Shown here: positions 1-11,094 of the stretch, one piece after another | Layout: each line of letters opens with the position of its first letter | Position numbering within the stretch: position 1 is the stretch's first letter | NCBI GenBank assembly: GCA_037176845.1 | Contig: JAYKXP010000042.1 | Span: 310,001-374,000 of the forward strand | Direction of reading: 5' to 3' | From: Paramarasmius palmivorus | Lineage: Eukaryota > Basidiomycota > Agaricomycetes > Agaricales > Marasmiaceae | DNA length: 64,000 nucleotides | Position numbers and translations under genes: made by a program | Notes under the pieces: model-generated | Databases searched by the model: none | What the model saw: the letters and a program-made list of their open reading frames with translations, nothing else | Told to the model about the DNA's origin: nothing

Positions 1-1554
1 CGACCTAAACGGACGCTCTCGGTCTCTAGAAAGCCGATATAGCGGCTCGGCCATCGATGGGCTGACAGAGATGAGATGCACCTTTTCCAGCTTCTGACAA
101 CCTGGGAATGCAGGTGTAGATGGCGATGCTAACGCTTGGACCAAAAGCTCTGTGATAGTCTGGGAACTGACAGACCCCGGATCAAGGTACCCATTCGCGT
201 GTTCAACCTCGTCAAGGCGGTGCTCGACCAGCTTGAGCACAGCCAAGGAAGGCATGAAAGGTAGACAATCGAGGAAGACTTGATCATACAATGGCATGCA
301 CAACGATAGATATCGCAAGTCGCATTTACATCTCCTGATGAAGGACATGAAAGGTGGGGGATCGTACGTCCAAGGAAGCTTTAACCCAGCATCCACCTTA
401 ATCCCAAGGTGTACGAGCGCAGGTGCGTTTATGGCATCGAAAAATGTTTTCATCACGTCGAGCACTTCCTCTCCACCCGGTACATCGCCGGGAAAAAGCC
501 ACGTCCGGGTATAATTGTAGAACTGTAAATCGAGTTCTAGAAGATGAGGAAACTCCAAATCGGGTCCGACGTAAACGACACGTCTGGGGCGAATGTCCAA
601 CGTGACGGATTTCAGACGTTGAGAACACCGTGAAAGGATCTCCAGTGCGATGTCCTGGTAAACAATCCCCCCTACAGATCCTACTGGCCGTGTAAGCTGC
701 AAATCGGCGAGGTTCTCCCAGCGAACGGGATATTGGAGAGGACTCCCACTATGCCCGTGGAGGTGGAGAGATTGCATTGTCGGTAATCCAATGAGATTGG
801 ATAGCGACGCTACATTGTCCAAAGGACCAGAATCGCCGTTTGCGAGGTCGAGATGAAGTACTCGAAGTTGCGGTACTGCGCTCTCCTGTTGGGTTCCTAG
901 CACCTCCAAGATCGAAGGAGGAAGCCTCGAAAACGAGGCATGTTCCCAGCGCGAGGAATAACCAACCAACATGTCGATGAAAGGGCGGTACATGTTCAAC
1001 ACTGGGTTTCCAGAACTAGGGGACAACATCAACATCTCCGTTCCGAGCCCTGCGTACCACGTCCCTGCGAAGAGAGAGAATGATATTGGGAGGCATCCTG
1101 ATCTTTTGAGCCATTGCTGGATGCCCTGTTGTCGTTGTTCGATGATTGGGGTCAGGATGTCATTCATCTCTGGTCGGAAGGCCGGGGGTAAACTTATGTG
1201 AATGGCTTTCCAGAGATGAGGAGTGCTGATGGCAATTTCTCGCCATTTGCGACAGATAGTGGTGAAAATGAGTGGGGGTTCGCTTGCGCTGCACAGGGGA
1301 AAGTAGTCCGTTGGAAGGCAGTGGATGAAGATCTGTTCTAAGACCTCTCGAGGTATCCGACGTGCGGAAGACAAGAGAGCGCGATGATGGTTTATGAATT
1401 CCTTGAGCTCTTTTCGGCGGGCTTCCAATTGAGTGATTTGCTCCTCCAATGAGCGTAGCTCTTCCTCCGAGTCGTGCAGAAGACTTCGAACATCGTTCAA
1501 TTCTTCCGGAGCCGGTGTGTAGTTCGTGTGGAGAAATTTTGAAGTTGGGACCAT
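1..1554 (-). CDS. F-box-like protein, C-terminus beyond window edge
   Basis: One uninterrupted reading frame runs from an ATG at 1554 off the left edge (about 518 codons). The first 60 residues are charged and helix-prone and include LEEQITQLEARRKELKEF. The F-box core follows (RIPREVLEQIFIHCLP, then CRKWREIAISTPHLWKAIHI), which is the typical agaricomycete 'coiled coil plus F-box' layout. The rest is leucine-rich without clear repeats. Such proteins are substrate adaptors of SCF ubiquitin ligases; the target is unknown. It is not of the same subfamily as the F-box cluster at 25-57 kb: it has no introns and a different N-terminus. The 3' end cannot be seen. Confidence 0.85.
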   Translation of the reverse strand, partial: MVPTSKFLHTNYTPAPEELNDVRSLLHDSEEELRSLEEQITQLEARRKELKEFINHHRALLSSARRIPREVLEQIFIHCLPTDYFPLCSASEPPLIFTTICRKWREIAISTPHLWKAIHISLPPAFRPEMNDILTPIIEQRQQGIQQWLKRSGCLPISFSLFAGTWYAGLGTEMLMLSPSSGNPVLNMYRPFIDMLVGYSSRWEHASFSRLPPSILEVLGTQQESAVPQLRVLHLDLANGDSGPLDNVASLSNLIGLPTMQSLHLHGHSGSPLQYPVRWENLADLQLTRPVGSVGGIVYQDIALEILSRCSQRLKSVTLDIRPRRVVYVGPDLEFPHLLELDLQFYNYTRTWLFPGDVPGGEEVLDVMKTFFDAINAPALVHLGIKVDAGLKLPWTYDPPPFMSFIRRCKCDLRYLSLCMPLYDQVFLDCLPFMPSLAVLKLVEHRLDEVEHANGYLDPGSVSSQTITELLVQALASPSTPAFPGCQKLEKVHLISVSPSMAEPLYRLSRDRERPFRS

Positions 1555-2111
1555 GGCCTAGAATTCAGTTCTTTATTCAGATGTGCAGGAGGAGTATTCA
1601 AGAACAGAACTCACTGGTGTACGAACCACGCTAGACTACAAGCCTTCAAAGATGCACAGAACGAAAATTGGCTGTCCTACCCAGAACCGAAAGTGAGTAT
1701 ACAACAATGGCTTACAACAAAAGCAGACTCACAAGGCTCTAGACAGTTTCAGACCTTTCGTGGTTGTATCTTCTTGGGATACTGGACGGTAGCAACGAGA
1801 TGGTTGCAGCCATCATTGACGACGACGAAAGGAAGATTTGTCAACGTCATTGACGCCCGGGCTGTCTCTTTGCTCATTGACCACCACGATCAAACCTAAA
1901 GCACAATGATTGAATATTGGTTTGTCTACCGCGCAAACTTTAATGGTGTTGGCTAATTACTTTGATTAGGAATAAGTGGAGACTACTACATTGCATTGGA
2001 TGCGCCTCCTGTTTCTTCACCGCCTAAAAGATAATACTGTACATTTATGAAACCGACTCGGATCGAATCATTCATTGCAGGGAAACTCGTACCGACGAAG
2101 ACTTGGCAGGA
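1555..2111. other. Intergenic, nothing recognised
   Basis: Short ORFs only, with no protein-like composition or splice structure. It probably holds the promoter of the F-box gene and the 3' region of the small secreted gene to the right. Confidence 0.5.
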
Positions 2112-2326
2112 CTAACAAACATATCTCTTAACGACTCCATCAACTTTGACCTCTCTGATGCAGGTATACAAGCCGTCGACTGTATCAACAGCGCGTTCCT
2201 CAACCTGAGTGACATGAATTAGTTGGGCTCCTTTCAGAACACAACTACGTGATTCACCTTTGGGATGGGACTGGCAATGGTCAGAGAAAAAAGTGCAGCG
2301 AAGAGGAAGACGAAGGAGGATCTCAT
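2112..2326 (-). CDS. Small secreted peptide, paralog 1 (53 aa)
   Basis: Two exons, 2326..2258 and 2204..2112, joined in phase 0 give 53 residues. Residues 1-19 form a signal peptide (MRSSFVFLFAALFSLTIA), followed by SPIPK. The intron falls exactly after codon 23. Exon 2 carries LYTC, then a hydrophilic stretch ending VVKRYVC-stop, so there are two cysteines and a dibasic KR just before the C-terminus. The gene at 3052 has the same exon lengths (69 + 93 nt), and the one at 8480 has the same intron position and the same end. No database family is recognised. A secreted signal or effector-like peptide is inference only. A reading frame without the splice would start 27 nt upstream, but the conserved architecture supports this model. 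Confidence 0.75.
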
Positions 2327-2366
2327 TGCGCAGAAAATAGTGTGCTGTTGCCATTCTTTAGGTGAG

Positions 2367-2374
2367 TTTATATA
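2367..2374 (-). promoter_or_regulatory. TATA-like box of small secreted paralog 1
   Basis: TATATAAA on the minus strand, about 41 nt before the start codon at 2326. Confidence 0.4.
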
Positions 2375-3051
2375 TTTTGCAAAAGGCATAGATACCTAAT
2401 GCGGTCAATAACAGGGCTGATACGGTATCATACACTTTCATACACGAAGTCAATACCTATTGAATAGATGCTATGATACTCATCTCGACTGATATTCATC
2501 GCATCTATTTTTAAGGCGCAATAGTCGACTACTTCCTCCACTCACATCCCAGTGGGTTCATCACTTCATCCTTGCACATTCACAGTCTTACTGATGCCAA
2601 CAGCGAAAGCCCATGGCACGGTGCACCGCAAAAAAAAATCAATCTATTCGAGACCTTTACAAGATCGTAGGCTCTAAAATCGCTCACAGAGGCACCTCAC
2701 CGCTCATCACAAAGGGTAAGGCACTGATCCCCACATTCATGTGTTCCGCATGCTCCTTTAACGCCTCGAAATGACAAGAACCGTGTTTATCAGCATCACA
2801 ATGGCCCCCATGCGGATATGGTATAGGCCCCCAGAGTTTAACAGTTGATGCCTGTACGTTTATATCACGGATACTTAGCAAATGCGGTCACTAAATTCTC
2901 GTCTTTCAACCGTGTTCAGATTCTGTGTACTGTATACTCAAAGCCCGTATACATAACGCCAATTGATCCCTATGCTTTTCACTAGTTATCCCTGTGCGGC
3001 TCATGTTACCGTCTCTGGGACAAGCAACATAATAAAGACAGAACTCACCAT
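2375..3051. other. Intergenic between two paralogous peptide genes
   Basis: Holds a 65-codon minus-strand ORF (2684-2881) with CDADKHGSC-like cysteines but no signal peptide. A GTGAGT motif just after the stop of the 3052 gene could start a 3'UTR intron. Nothing firm. Confidence 0.4.
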
Positions 3052-3274
3052 CTAGCAGACGTATTGCCTCTTGACCACACCATCGACTTCGACGTCTCTG
3101 ATGCATTTGTACAAGTTGTCGACCTCAACAGCGCGCTTCTCGGCCTACAACGTGTTACGTCTTTAGTCAACGAGCCTAGGTTCTTCGGATGGGGTAAACA
3201 CTCACTTCGGGGACAGGGCTGGCAGTGGCGAGAGCGATGAACGCAGCAAGGAAGATGACAATGGAAGTTCTCAT
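3052..3274 (-). CDS. Small secreted peptide, paralog 2 (53 aa)
   Basis: Exons 3274..3206 and 3144..3052 (donor GTGAGT, acceptor TTGTAG) give 53 residues. The signal peptide is MRTSIVIFLAAFIALATA, followed by SPVPE. Exon 2 begins AEKRAVEVDNLYKC and ends VVKRQYVC-stop. Exon lengths are identical to paralog 1, and 18 of 30 or more second-exon residues match it. The first cysteine sits in LYxC, the second is the last residue, and dibasic KR occurs near both ends of the mature part. Without splicing, the first exon simply reads into a stop, so intronless annotation would miss it. Function unknown; secretion is inferred from the signal peptide. Confidence 0.78.
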
Positions 3275-4089
3275 AGCGATGTAGGCTGTGGCTTGTAACG
3301 AGGAATAGCAGTGAGTATTTATTGGTTCAAACGCCGACGGAGCTCTGTACAAGATCACCGTGCACCATCGTGGTCGTCTCCAGCTAAAACTCTTGGCCAA
3401 TTGGTATTGAATCAAGGTACTGTGATACCGATTTCTACCAGTATTGAATCTATTTTTGACGCGGGAAGGTCTTATCGCAAAGTTGAGATGGATAAACCGT
3501 AGTAACCATGTTTTTGGGCAATTTCTGGGTCTTCTCTTCATTGCTTTTCGGTAGTGTATAACCCTACTACTACCCTGCTTGTTCGCCAGAGCTGACCATT
3601 CCGTTTGCTGTTAGGGGGAAATACCTCATCCACTGTCGATAGGAAGACTGAAGGAATTGGGTTCACGACACACGCCTATCGGTTGTGTTGATACTGAACT
3701 GATAGACGTGGATCTGTGTTTCTCATCATGGATATGGTATCGCAACTGTTGCTTAATACAAACCTTCATCCGTCGTCCTGACGCTTGTTCATCAGCGAGT
3801 CCATCCACTTTCGCTGGTTTGCGGCGAGCATGATATCTCAAGATTCACGGGTATCAGACGCAGGGCCAGTCTCTTTGATGATCTTAGGCTCGCCTCATGC
3901 CAATGGCAGGTGCCAACTGTCGCCGTCGGAAGACGGAAAAAGCTTCTGATACCTGGTGATGGCTATGGGCATATATGACAACCATAAACTGTGATGCCTC
4001 TAGAGTCTAGATAAACTTTTCCGCCGCCTCCAACAGACTCGACGCGTCTTCCTTTTCGGAAAGATTCGCCCTTAGATAGTGCTTCACTG
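3275..4089. other. Intergenic, nothing recognised
   Basis: Contains ORFs up to about 120 codons that overlap the small secreted gene or lack any protein character. The right end is the 3' region of the aldo-keto reductase. Confidence 0.5.
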
Positions 4090-5512
4090 CTAAGGAAGCT
4101 GCGGTGCCCCCAGTGGCCGAGGATACGGCATCCTCTGGAAGTGAGCCGCGACTTTCATGAAGAAAAAGATTTCGCTTCCATCTCCCTAAATCATGGGGGT
4201 GAGCGAGGAATTGAAAGCGGTGTCTAGACATGGCACATACGATAGCATTCACTGGGAACCCGACGTCGAATGGCAGCTGACTTTCCAAGAACTTGATTTG
4301 TTCTTCCGACAGCGTAATGTCCAACGCTTCAAGGTTACCCTTTAAATGCTCGACCTTTCTACATCCAATGATCGGGAAGACGTGAGTCGCCTTTTGCATG
4401 AGGTATGCAATCGCAACTGTTGCAGACATTCGTCAATATACACTGATAGTCGAATCATCGAGCCTGACACACCAGAAGTGATACTCTTCGCGCTGACCTC
4501 ATTGGCAACCTTCTCTAGTGCTCTGCTCATCTTAACCTCATCCTCATTCCTCCTCCAATCCGTACCCATATCTGTCCTCCCCTTCTCACCACTCTCAGCT
4601 CTTCGTTGTTCCTCTGCATCCGTACGAAGTTTTCCACCAGCAACGACACCAAAAGGTGCCAACGCCAAGCCGAACGAGCGAGCCATCGGAATGATGTCCC
4701 GTTCAAAGGAGCGTTCCATGACGTTCCACTTGCCTTGATAGATCACAAACGGTGTTTTTCCGTAGGCTTTTGCATACGTGTTAGCTTGTGCTACAACCCA
4801 GGCAGGGGTGTCTGAGATACCCTGATGATAGGTGTTAGTTTGAGCTCAAGCAGCTGGTGAAATGTCGGACATACAAGGTAAAGCACTTTGCGGCTCAAGA
4901 CCAAGGTGTGTAGTGCGTCCATAACTTCCTCGACGGAGGTATCATAGTCCCAAAAATGAACATAAAGGAGATCTATGTATGAGGTGCGAAGTTTCTTCAA
5001 GCTCGCTTCCACGCTAAGGTGTAGACTCTTTGCATTGTTGCCCGTGTAGTTCACTTTTTGCACCACCGTAGGGTCGATCATTTTGTAGAGCAAGCTGTAC
5101 TAAAAACAGGTTGATACTTGTAAAAATATGTCATAGTGGGGAATGCAATTCACCTTAGTAGCAATAAACAGTTGGTCTCTGATGCCTCTCTTCTCCGCCC
5201 ACTCCCCGATGAACTCTTCAGACGACTCTTCTTGACTTTAATAACAACGTGAGCTGATTGTATAATATTGAAAAGGAATTATACTTACTAAGTGTTGGCA
5301 GTATCGATGAAATTACCACCCATATCAAAGTACGCGTCTAGCAGCTTGAAACTAGAGTCTTTGTTCATGGCTCCCCTGAAATCTCCCCATTTGTCGCCAA
5401 TACTTGCACCTCCAAGAGCTAATGGCGAGACGTGCACGCCAGCGTGAGGCGAAAGAACACGGTAGACACCGAGCTTAGTAGGTGGTGCAGGTGCAGGTGT
5501 GAACGCAGCCAT
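4090..5512 (-). CDS. Aldo-keto reductase (aryl-alcohol dehydrogenase / norsolorinic acid reductase-like)
   Basis: Six exons (5512..5289, 5235..5154, 5099..4875, 4821..4473, 4416..4241, 4185..4090) total 1152 nt, 383 aa, the usual size for this AKR family. It would reduce aldehydes or ketones with NADPH in the cytosol. Visible parts are the TIM-barrel start with [15 protein letters not shown], the tetrad region [11 protein letters not shown] (Asp, Tyr), IATKYS (Lys) and [11 protein letters not shown] (His), then the cofactor segment [15 protein letters not shown]. The last exon is read in a different frame from the long ORF there: splicing GTATGT...TTTAG yields [11 protein letters not shown] and a tail ending GAPQLP, which fits the family. 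The natural substrate is unknown. The next gene on the same strand is a GST, which is compatible with a detoxification role. Confidence 0.9.
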
Positions 5513-6364
5513 TTCAGATAAAGACTCGCAGGAACGTTTGGGTCGAGATCTCTGAGCCTTTTATACTAGTCTAGCGGTAATTATCCGTCGTGTTCCCATG
5601 CTCCTTGCTATCGCAAAGGTTGGGCTTTGGCAGGCATTGAATTTGCATCTTCGTAGGCGAATTTTGCGTCGGATGTTGTCCGTTTACAAGAGCCAAATGA
5701 CGAGGCAAATGTATTTGTATCGTCAGAAGCAATGAATCAACGGCTGGTTTCCGAGTATTGGCATTGACACAAAGTTGCCGCGAGCTTCTTGCGAGTCAAG
5801 TCAAGAGGTCCCGGTCAGGTGTCATTTGCTTGTGATATATTGCAACTTGAAGCGTTGAACGTTCAGGAGATATACATCTTGCAAGAGATTTAACTTGCTG
5901 GAGAGAAAAATTGTGTTCAGAGGTTTTATGTATCAGGATGAAAGGTCTCACCTTTGGTCAACGTTTCAACCAGGGTTGAGGACAACTTGGGAGTTTCGGG
6001 AAAAGATAAAAAGACGCACGTGATAAACTTGCAAAGGCCTAAGGGGATGACGTCATAGTTTCGCTCGCGCTTAGCAGTGAGCACCCTTTCAACTTTGATG
6101 CGAGAATATTTCTCTTTGATTCGGTGAGTCCATATACTTAGCAGGATTTCCTTTTCAAAAGGTGCATTTACACAGACTTCAAGTGTCGACACCGAGGCTC
6201 TCACCCTGGATCAATATTGCCCGAATAATCATCTGTGCCATGTCGGTCACTCTCAATTAGCGTATTGGAATCAATCTATGAATTGAAGCAAATGCTAACG
6301 AGGAGCTCAAACAGATAACAGCTCGCGGTTACGAAAAGACTAAGCTTACGGACTCGTGGTATGT
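5513..6364. other. Intergenic with one 92-codon ORF of no clear family
   Basis: Minus-strand ORF 5926-6204 has a lysine/arginine-rich middle but no recognised motif, and no convincing splice partner was found. It is likely promoter for the aldo-keto reductase and 3' sequence of the GST. Confidence 0.4.
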
Positions 6365-7118
6365 TTAAACATACTTTTCTACTGACTCCAATAGACGACC
6401 CAAACGTCCATCCTGCCATCCCGCGATCTCTTTCCATTCCTCCGAATCATTTCCGATCCCCAAGCTGATCTCCCACAACAGACCTGCCAAAGCAAAGTCT
6501 GCAAAAATAGGTTTATCGCCTGTGACGTACACCTCTCCATGGCCAGCTTTGACACTGTCAAACGCCTGCTGTACTTTATCCCAAACAGCCGCTTTCTCTT
6601 CGTCCGGAGGTCTAGTAGGAACACCGTAGAGAGCCTTGTAGCTCTCCTTCACTTCTGGTGACCCGATATCGTGCATCCGGGGCTCCAGAAACGGAAGGAT
6701 CTGGAATAACTTGTCAACGGCCCAGTCACTATAGGCTGCTTGCAAAGCACGGGTTCCAGGGGGCACCACACGAGGTGTGTCGGGATAGGTCTCGTCAAGA
6801 TACTCTGCAATGACGAGTGAGTCGGAAACGACTTTCCCTGTGGTAGAGTCGCGTATGAAAGGAACCGTATATTGGGGGTCCCCGTTAGCCTTCTTGGAAG
6901 TTGGAGAAGCACCGACAGACTTTGCAGTGGGCTCGAGAGTGAGGAAGTCGACAAGTGAAATGGTGAACGGGATTTTCTTGTACTTCAGCGCGTACCTAAC
7001 AGTGGTATTAGCGATCACTTCTGAAAGCCAGAAACCTTTAAACATACACAATTCTCCTGACATTGTGAGAATATCCGCCGCCAGTGGTGGAAGGGCCAAG
7101 GTCGTACAAGGTGATCAT
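6365..7118 (-). CDS. Glutathione S-transferase
   Basis: Two exons, 7118..7048 and 6995..6365, total 702 nt (233 aa), the usual GST length. The start is MITLYDLGPSTTGGGYSHNV, a thioredoxin-fold strand and helix; the splice restores VRRIVYALKYKKIPF. The glutathione-contact region follows (QYTVPFIRD, then VSDSLVIAEYLDETYPDTP, a cis-Pro plus Ser arrangement). The C-terminal helical domain ends in LESVEKYV. The family conjugates glutathione to electrophiles or acts on beta-aryl ethers; the class resembles fungal Ure2p/GTT-type or etherase-like GSTs, and the substrate is not deducible. The longer ORF starting at 7099 reads through the intron and is not the real N-terminus. Confidence 0.9.
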
Positions 7119-7173
7119 CTCGATGTCTGTGAAGTTTGCGAGGTGCTATAGTGAATGTTTGCCTTTTCCTCTG

Positions 7174-7180
7174 TTATATA
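7174..7180 (-). promoter_or_regulatory. TATA-like box of the GST gene
   Basis: TATATAA on the minus strand, about 56 nt before the ATG at 7118. Confidence 0.45.
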
Positions 7181-8479
7181 GGCTTTTCTGTGTTCCAGGA
7201 TCGCATACAAGCATTCAAACACTCACGTGCAAGCGGTGGATTCGGTAGCCTTTTTGGGCAACAAAAAAGAAGATTGGTAAAATTTCGCACAGGAGACGTT
7301 GTTCCACGGCCATGGCGGAAGGAACGTGAACACACACAAGACCAGGATGAGATTATCGGCACTTCTCAATGACGTGTAAAGTGCATTCAGGATTGTAGAG
7401 GTTTGCCTTGGGAGGTGATCTCAGCGGGCCTCTCGGTAGGTCTGTAGAAGTCTTGTGAGCGAAAATCCACGAGGCATAAGTAAGTATAAGTAAGCGCGTC
7501 TCATGCCTTGTCTGTGGCGTCTATCCAGCGGAGATTTGTATCACCGCAAGCCGGTTTCTGACACGTTGCGGTTGCGCTGTGCACAGGATGCCCTAGTCTT
7601 CCTAGAGCCCTTTTGTCTAGTCTACCGTCTCCGAAATATCGCGGCACAGTTGCGTTAGTTTGTGGTCAGCATCTGAGAGAACCATGTGCACGTTAGTTAG
7701 ATTTCCGCCAGTTGTGATATTACTTGGGAATCGCACCATGTTGCGAAACGAAGCTTCTGAGGCTCTGACGGCTACGTAAGAACCAGCAGCCTGAGTGCGG
7801 CACCTCGACTAACAGCTTCGATGACAGATGCAGAAATGGCCTGCCAGATTCAATGTTGGTCTTCCAATGAAAAGTGCCATTAGTGAAATAATTTAATCTA
7901 TGATAAAATTGTCTTACTGTCTTCAAGGGGGAACCCCAAGAAACGAGGACGAAAATACGGCGAATGACGAGCACATCGTGGTTGGCAGCGAAGAAGAAAT
8001 GTGGCAGTGCTTCCGTGGGCAAAAATTTAGGCGCCGGACATGCGCTTTGATACACGCAAAGGCTCTCCCGAGGCTCTCTTACTCTCCACTCTTTCAAACT
8101 CTAGATCTGGCTCAAGCAGATCAAAAATCCGATCTAAAAAACAACGCGCAAGACAAAGGACCCCGTGAGATCCAAAGTTGCCTCCAACCCGAGATTGCCT
8201 CTGGATTCAATTGAGATTTAACGGACCGTGGCCTGGAGAAGCCTGGAACGTCTGTTCTCTTTGAATATTTGCGCCTTCTGTTTCTGTTTCAGCCGTATAC
8301 GATCAAGCGCTATTGCTTTGTTTCTATATGCTCTTCATGATACACAGTTTGAACCCCAATCTCATACGCTGGCACACCAAGCCCTGAGATATCATAGTCA
8401 AACGTTCTTCAACCCTTTTCTTATTTCGGTGAGTCAGTACTCGATCGTGCACTTAAAGAAGCAAAGTCAGCACCAACCT
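7181..8479. other. Intergenic, nothing supported
   Basis: Several overlapping ORFs up to 125 codons on both strands (for example 7720-8097 minus) have no domain, no signal peptide and no coherent splice sites. Confidence 0.45.
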
Positions 8480-8683
8480 TCAACAGATATACCTTTTATC
8501 ATTCGTAGCAGCTTCCGCATTACGCCTGCACTGATAAAGGTAATCCACAGTATCCTCCTGCCGCAAAAGCACACAATCAGAATAAGCGTCAGCGCAATGG
8601 ATAGAACAACTCACCGCTGGTACAGGGCTCGCCACAGCAACAGCGAGAAGAGCAGCAAAGAAGATGACGAAAGTGGCTTTCAT
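8480..8683 (-). CDS. Small secreted peptide, paralog 3 (48 aa)
   Basis: Exons 8683..8615 and 8557..8480 (donor GTGAGT, acceptor GCGGCAG) give 48 residues. The signal peptide is MKATFVIFFAALLAVAVA, followed by SPVPA, with the intron again after codon 23. Exon 2 has DYLYQC, a shorter linker, then NDKRYIC-stop. The frame stays open across the intron, so an unspliced 67-aa reading is possible, but the two paralogs and the good splice sites favour 48 aa. Conserved across the three are ASPxP at cleavage, LYxC, KR and a terminal aromatic-hydrophobic-Cys. Paralog 3 is the most diverged and lies 5.2 kb from paralog 2. Confidence 0.72.
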   Translation of the reverse strand: MKATFVIFFAALLAVAVASPVPAVSCSIHCADAYSDCVLLRQEDTVDYLYQCRRNAEAATNDKRYIC

Positions 8684-8745
8684 TATGAATTTGATGATTC
8701 GGAGAGGTTCTGATTGCTGGTGAGCGAGTCCGTTGTACCTACCAT

Positions 8746-8753
8746 CTTTTATA
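8746..8753 (-). promoter_or_regulatory. TATA box of small secreted paralog 3
   Basis: TATAAAAG on the minus strand, about 63 nt before the ATG at 8683. Confidence 0.5.
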
Positions 8754-9229
8754 CGTTTTTTGAATCCTAGTTAAATATAGACAGTCAGCTTCAGAAACCC
8801 GGTTAAACAGGACGAGGCCTGAGGCCTGAGGAGTGATACGAACCACATGGAAAATCGCGCCCTAATAATCATCGCTCTGGGCGCTATCTCCCGTTGGTTT
8901 CAACTCCAGAGCTCCGGGCAGGGATTCTATACAACCAGGACAGATACGGTCGAAAGATGACCCTGGATCATGATGGATGTTGAACGTTGAACTCTGAATT
9001 GAGGAGCCCCTGGAGACAAGGAATTTAAACGCGATTTCAAGAATCAACATGTGTGATATTATCAGTTCTTCAAATTTCAAACCATAGATAAGTAGATTAA
9101 CGCACAAGTTCATACTCGGATAGCACGAGTGGTGCAAGCTCGCTGCTTGATCTTGCCGTTCCGTTTCTACTTTACGCTGGAATTAGTCTCCCAAGAGGCT
9201 AAAAATGTCAGCTTTTCGCTGAGATGATG
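8754..9229. other. Intergenic, nothing recognised
   Basis: No protein-like ORF. The right end is the 3' flank of tRNA-Thr. Confidence 0.5.
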
Positions 9230-9325
9230 TGCCCCCTGGCTGGATTGAACAACCGACCTTTCCATCGAACACCAATCCCGAAACGGACGTACGAGTGGAA
9301 CGCTCTACCACTGAGCTAAGAGGGC
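9230..9325 (-). tRNA. tRNA-Thr (anticodon CGT) with about 24-nt intron
   Basis: The acceptor stem pairs GCCCTCT with AGGGGGC. The D arm is GCTC-AGTGGTA-GAGC. The anticodon stem TTCCA/TGGAA holds the loop CT-CGT-A, and the intron sits after position 37. The T arm is GGTTG-TTCAATC-CAGCC, and the discriminator is A. All four stems form. The intron lies at the canonical eukaryotic position. It shares variable loop and T arm with the tRNA at 22915. Confidence 0.93.
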
Positions 9326-9984
9326 GATGACAAGATGACAATAAAGCGTATGATGTGGAGAAATCGATAACTGAATTGTGGAGGTGAGAGCTAAGGAGTG
9401 AATGCGTGGATGTGCTGAAGGACTGCTAAAATTGAAGACCTGGAGACCCTGCTATAGCGGTGTTCAGATAAGATCGTGAAGCGAAGGGAGGTAGGCAACA
9501 TACGTGAAGGAGTACCGTTCATGAGGCCTCCAGGTTGATAATCTCGAGGGACGTGGGACGAGACGACGAACTTGTACAAAACATCTGGGATGATAGCTCC
9601 TGCTTGCATGATCCTTCAGTCGAGCAAGGAAAGTATGGAAAAAGGTCCTTGACATACCTGTTGGTCCCCGGGACATAGCAGCCAGGTGGCGAGCAAGACT
9701 TTCAGCACCTAGATCTCATTCCAGCCCAGCCGTTCTTTGTAATCTTCAAAATCGACATCTATGATGTCGTGCCTTTAGTAGTCCCCAAAACAGCGAGCTC
9801 GACAAAGGACTATTGTGCAGCACCCCAGTATTATACCGCTATCAGTGTCGAGCATCCATCGACCACAAAAACACGCACCGATTACTTTTGGATTATCTAT
9901 TGCCTTTCATCCCGGAACGCCCTTCGTGGTTCAGCATGGTGATTCACATCTATGACACACAGACTAGTGATGGATTCGAGATAC
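9326..9984. other. Flank of tRNA, no gene supported
   Basis: Short minus-strand ORFs at 9391-9676 (one contains AGAIIPDVLYKFV) could be exon remnants, but no start, end or splice pattern could be built. Confidence 0.35.
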
Positions 9985-10944
9985 GTTCTCTTCATTCCGT
10001 CAAAGGCGAGTCGAGAAATCTGGGTTCAGAGGCGCGTCAATGAGGTGATATGCAAGAAAACGACGGGTGTAAGCATCAATGAACGTCTTGGCTTGGGCGA
10101 GCTCAGGATAGAGGGGGAAAGCGCGTCTGCACCATCAAAGCCATTGAGTAGAGGGAAGAGCAACTAGCAGGAGATTACTTACTGTACTGACAGCTTGGCC
10201 GGATTCAAAGAAGTCTCTAAAAGTACTTGGGCTAGCGGGCTGGGACGCGGCGAGAAGGGAAGAGAAGGTCAATTGGCATTCTGACGATGGAATGATGGCG
10301 GTAAGAGGAAAACACTGGAAAAAGAGGAGGCGTGATTCTGAACGCGGTGACACGTGTTCCGTTCGGTGGAACGCCCAGTTGCACTGAGTCGCTCGGTTTC
10401 TAATCTATCGGTTCGCGACTTAGGCAAGTAATGGCTTTGAGTGTGATACCGGCGGATTTCCGTGAACTAAACTATTACATGGGTACTAACAATCTAGGGC
10501 TCAGAACCAACAGTCTATGGCAGAAGCTCAAGAAGGGTTCGACCGTTTGAGCAGGTCGGAGATACACCGTTGCTGACTGGAAGCCGAGAATTCGAAGATG
10601 AAAACTGCGTCCGACGACGAAGCTGGATTGAGCGCGAATAAATGCAAGTTCCTGCGTGTGGTCTTGGTGCCTGCTGCGGGAGGCCAATGGGAGTGAAAAA
10701 CACCGAACTCTATACATCTCTTCGAACAACACATTCCACAGGTGATTGAGGAAGGGGTCGTATGTGGGAAGGCTCTAGAGCTTGCTGGGCGAAACCAAAG
10801 GTGACCGGTTGTCCGACGAGAAAACATACTCTTCTGTTGTGTATCCTCGGAGAATAGCGCGAGCATAGGTAGCAGGAATAGTCGCTGTAACCTACAGCGT
10901 AACCCTTTCAGTTTCCAGCCCAAAGCAACGACACGGAAACTCAC
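9985..10944 (-). other. Possible spliced gene or gene remnant, unknown product
   Basis: Pieces of protein-like minus-strand sequence occur here. One at about 10110-9985 reads YPELAQAKTFIDAYTRR and ends in a stop. Others at about 10900-10780 (TYARAILRGYTTEEYVF) and 10760-10480 are in frames broken by stops. No model with consistent phases was found. It may be a gene with several introns or a decayed one. No family recognised. Confidence 0.25.
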
Positions 10945-11094
10945 AATTAGTTTATCCTCCGGTTGTCCCTAACGCTTCAGAGAGCAATATCGCGTGCGAG
11001 TTGCAGGAAAGGTACACTATCCACGATGTTTGAGCTTGTCGACCATCTCTGGAATTTGAAAGAGGACCAAATGGCAGATCTGTGTCAAACTGTG

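Noticed and set aside
2684..2881. 65-codon ORF with two cysteines between the small secreted genes, considered as a fourth paralog
   Set aside because: No signal peptide, no LYxC, no KR-terminal Cys.
4007..4429. Long C-terminal reading of the aldo-keto reductase ending at 4007
   Set aside because: Reads through an intron (GTATGT at 4240 to TTTAG at 4186). The spliced frame restores the family C-terminus and ends at 4090.
7720..8097. 125-codon minus-strand ORF
   Set aside because: No domain, biased composition, and overlapped by an equally long plus-strand ORF; looks like chance.
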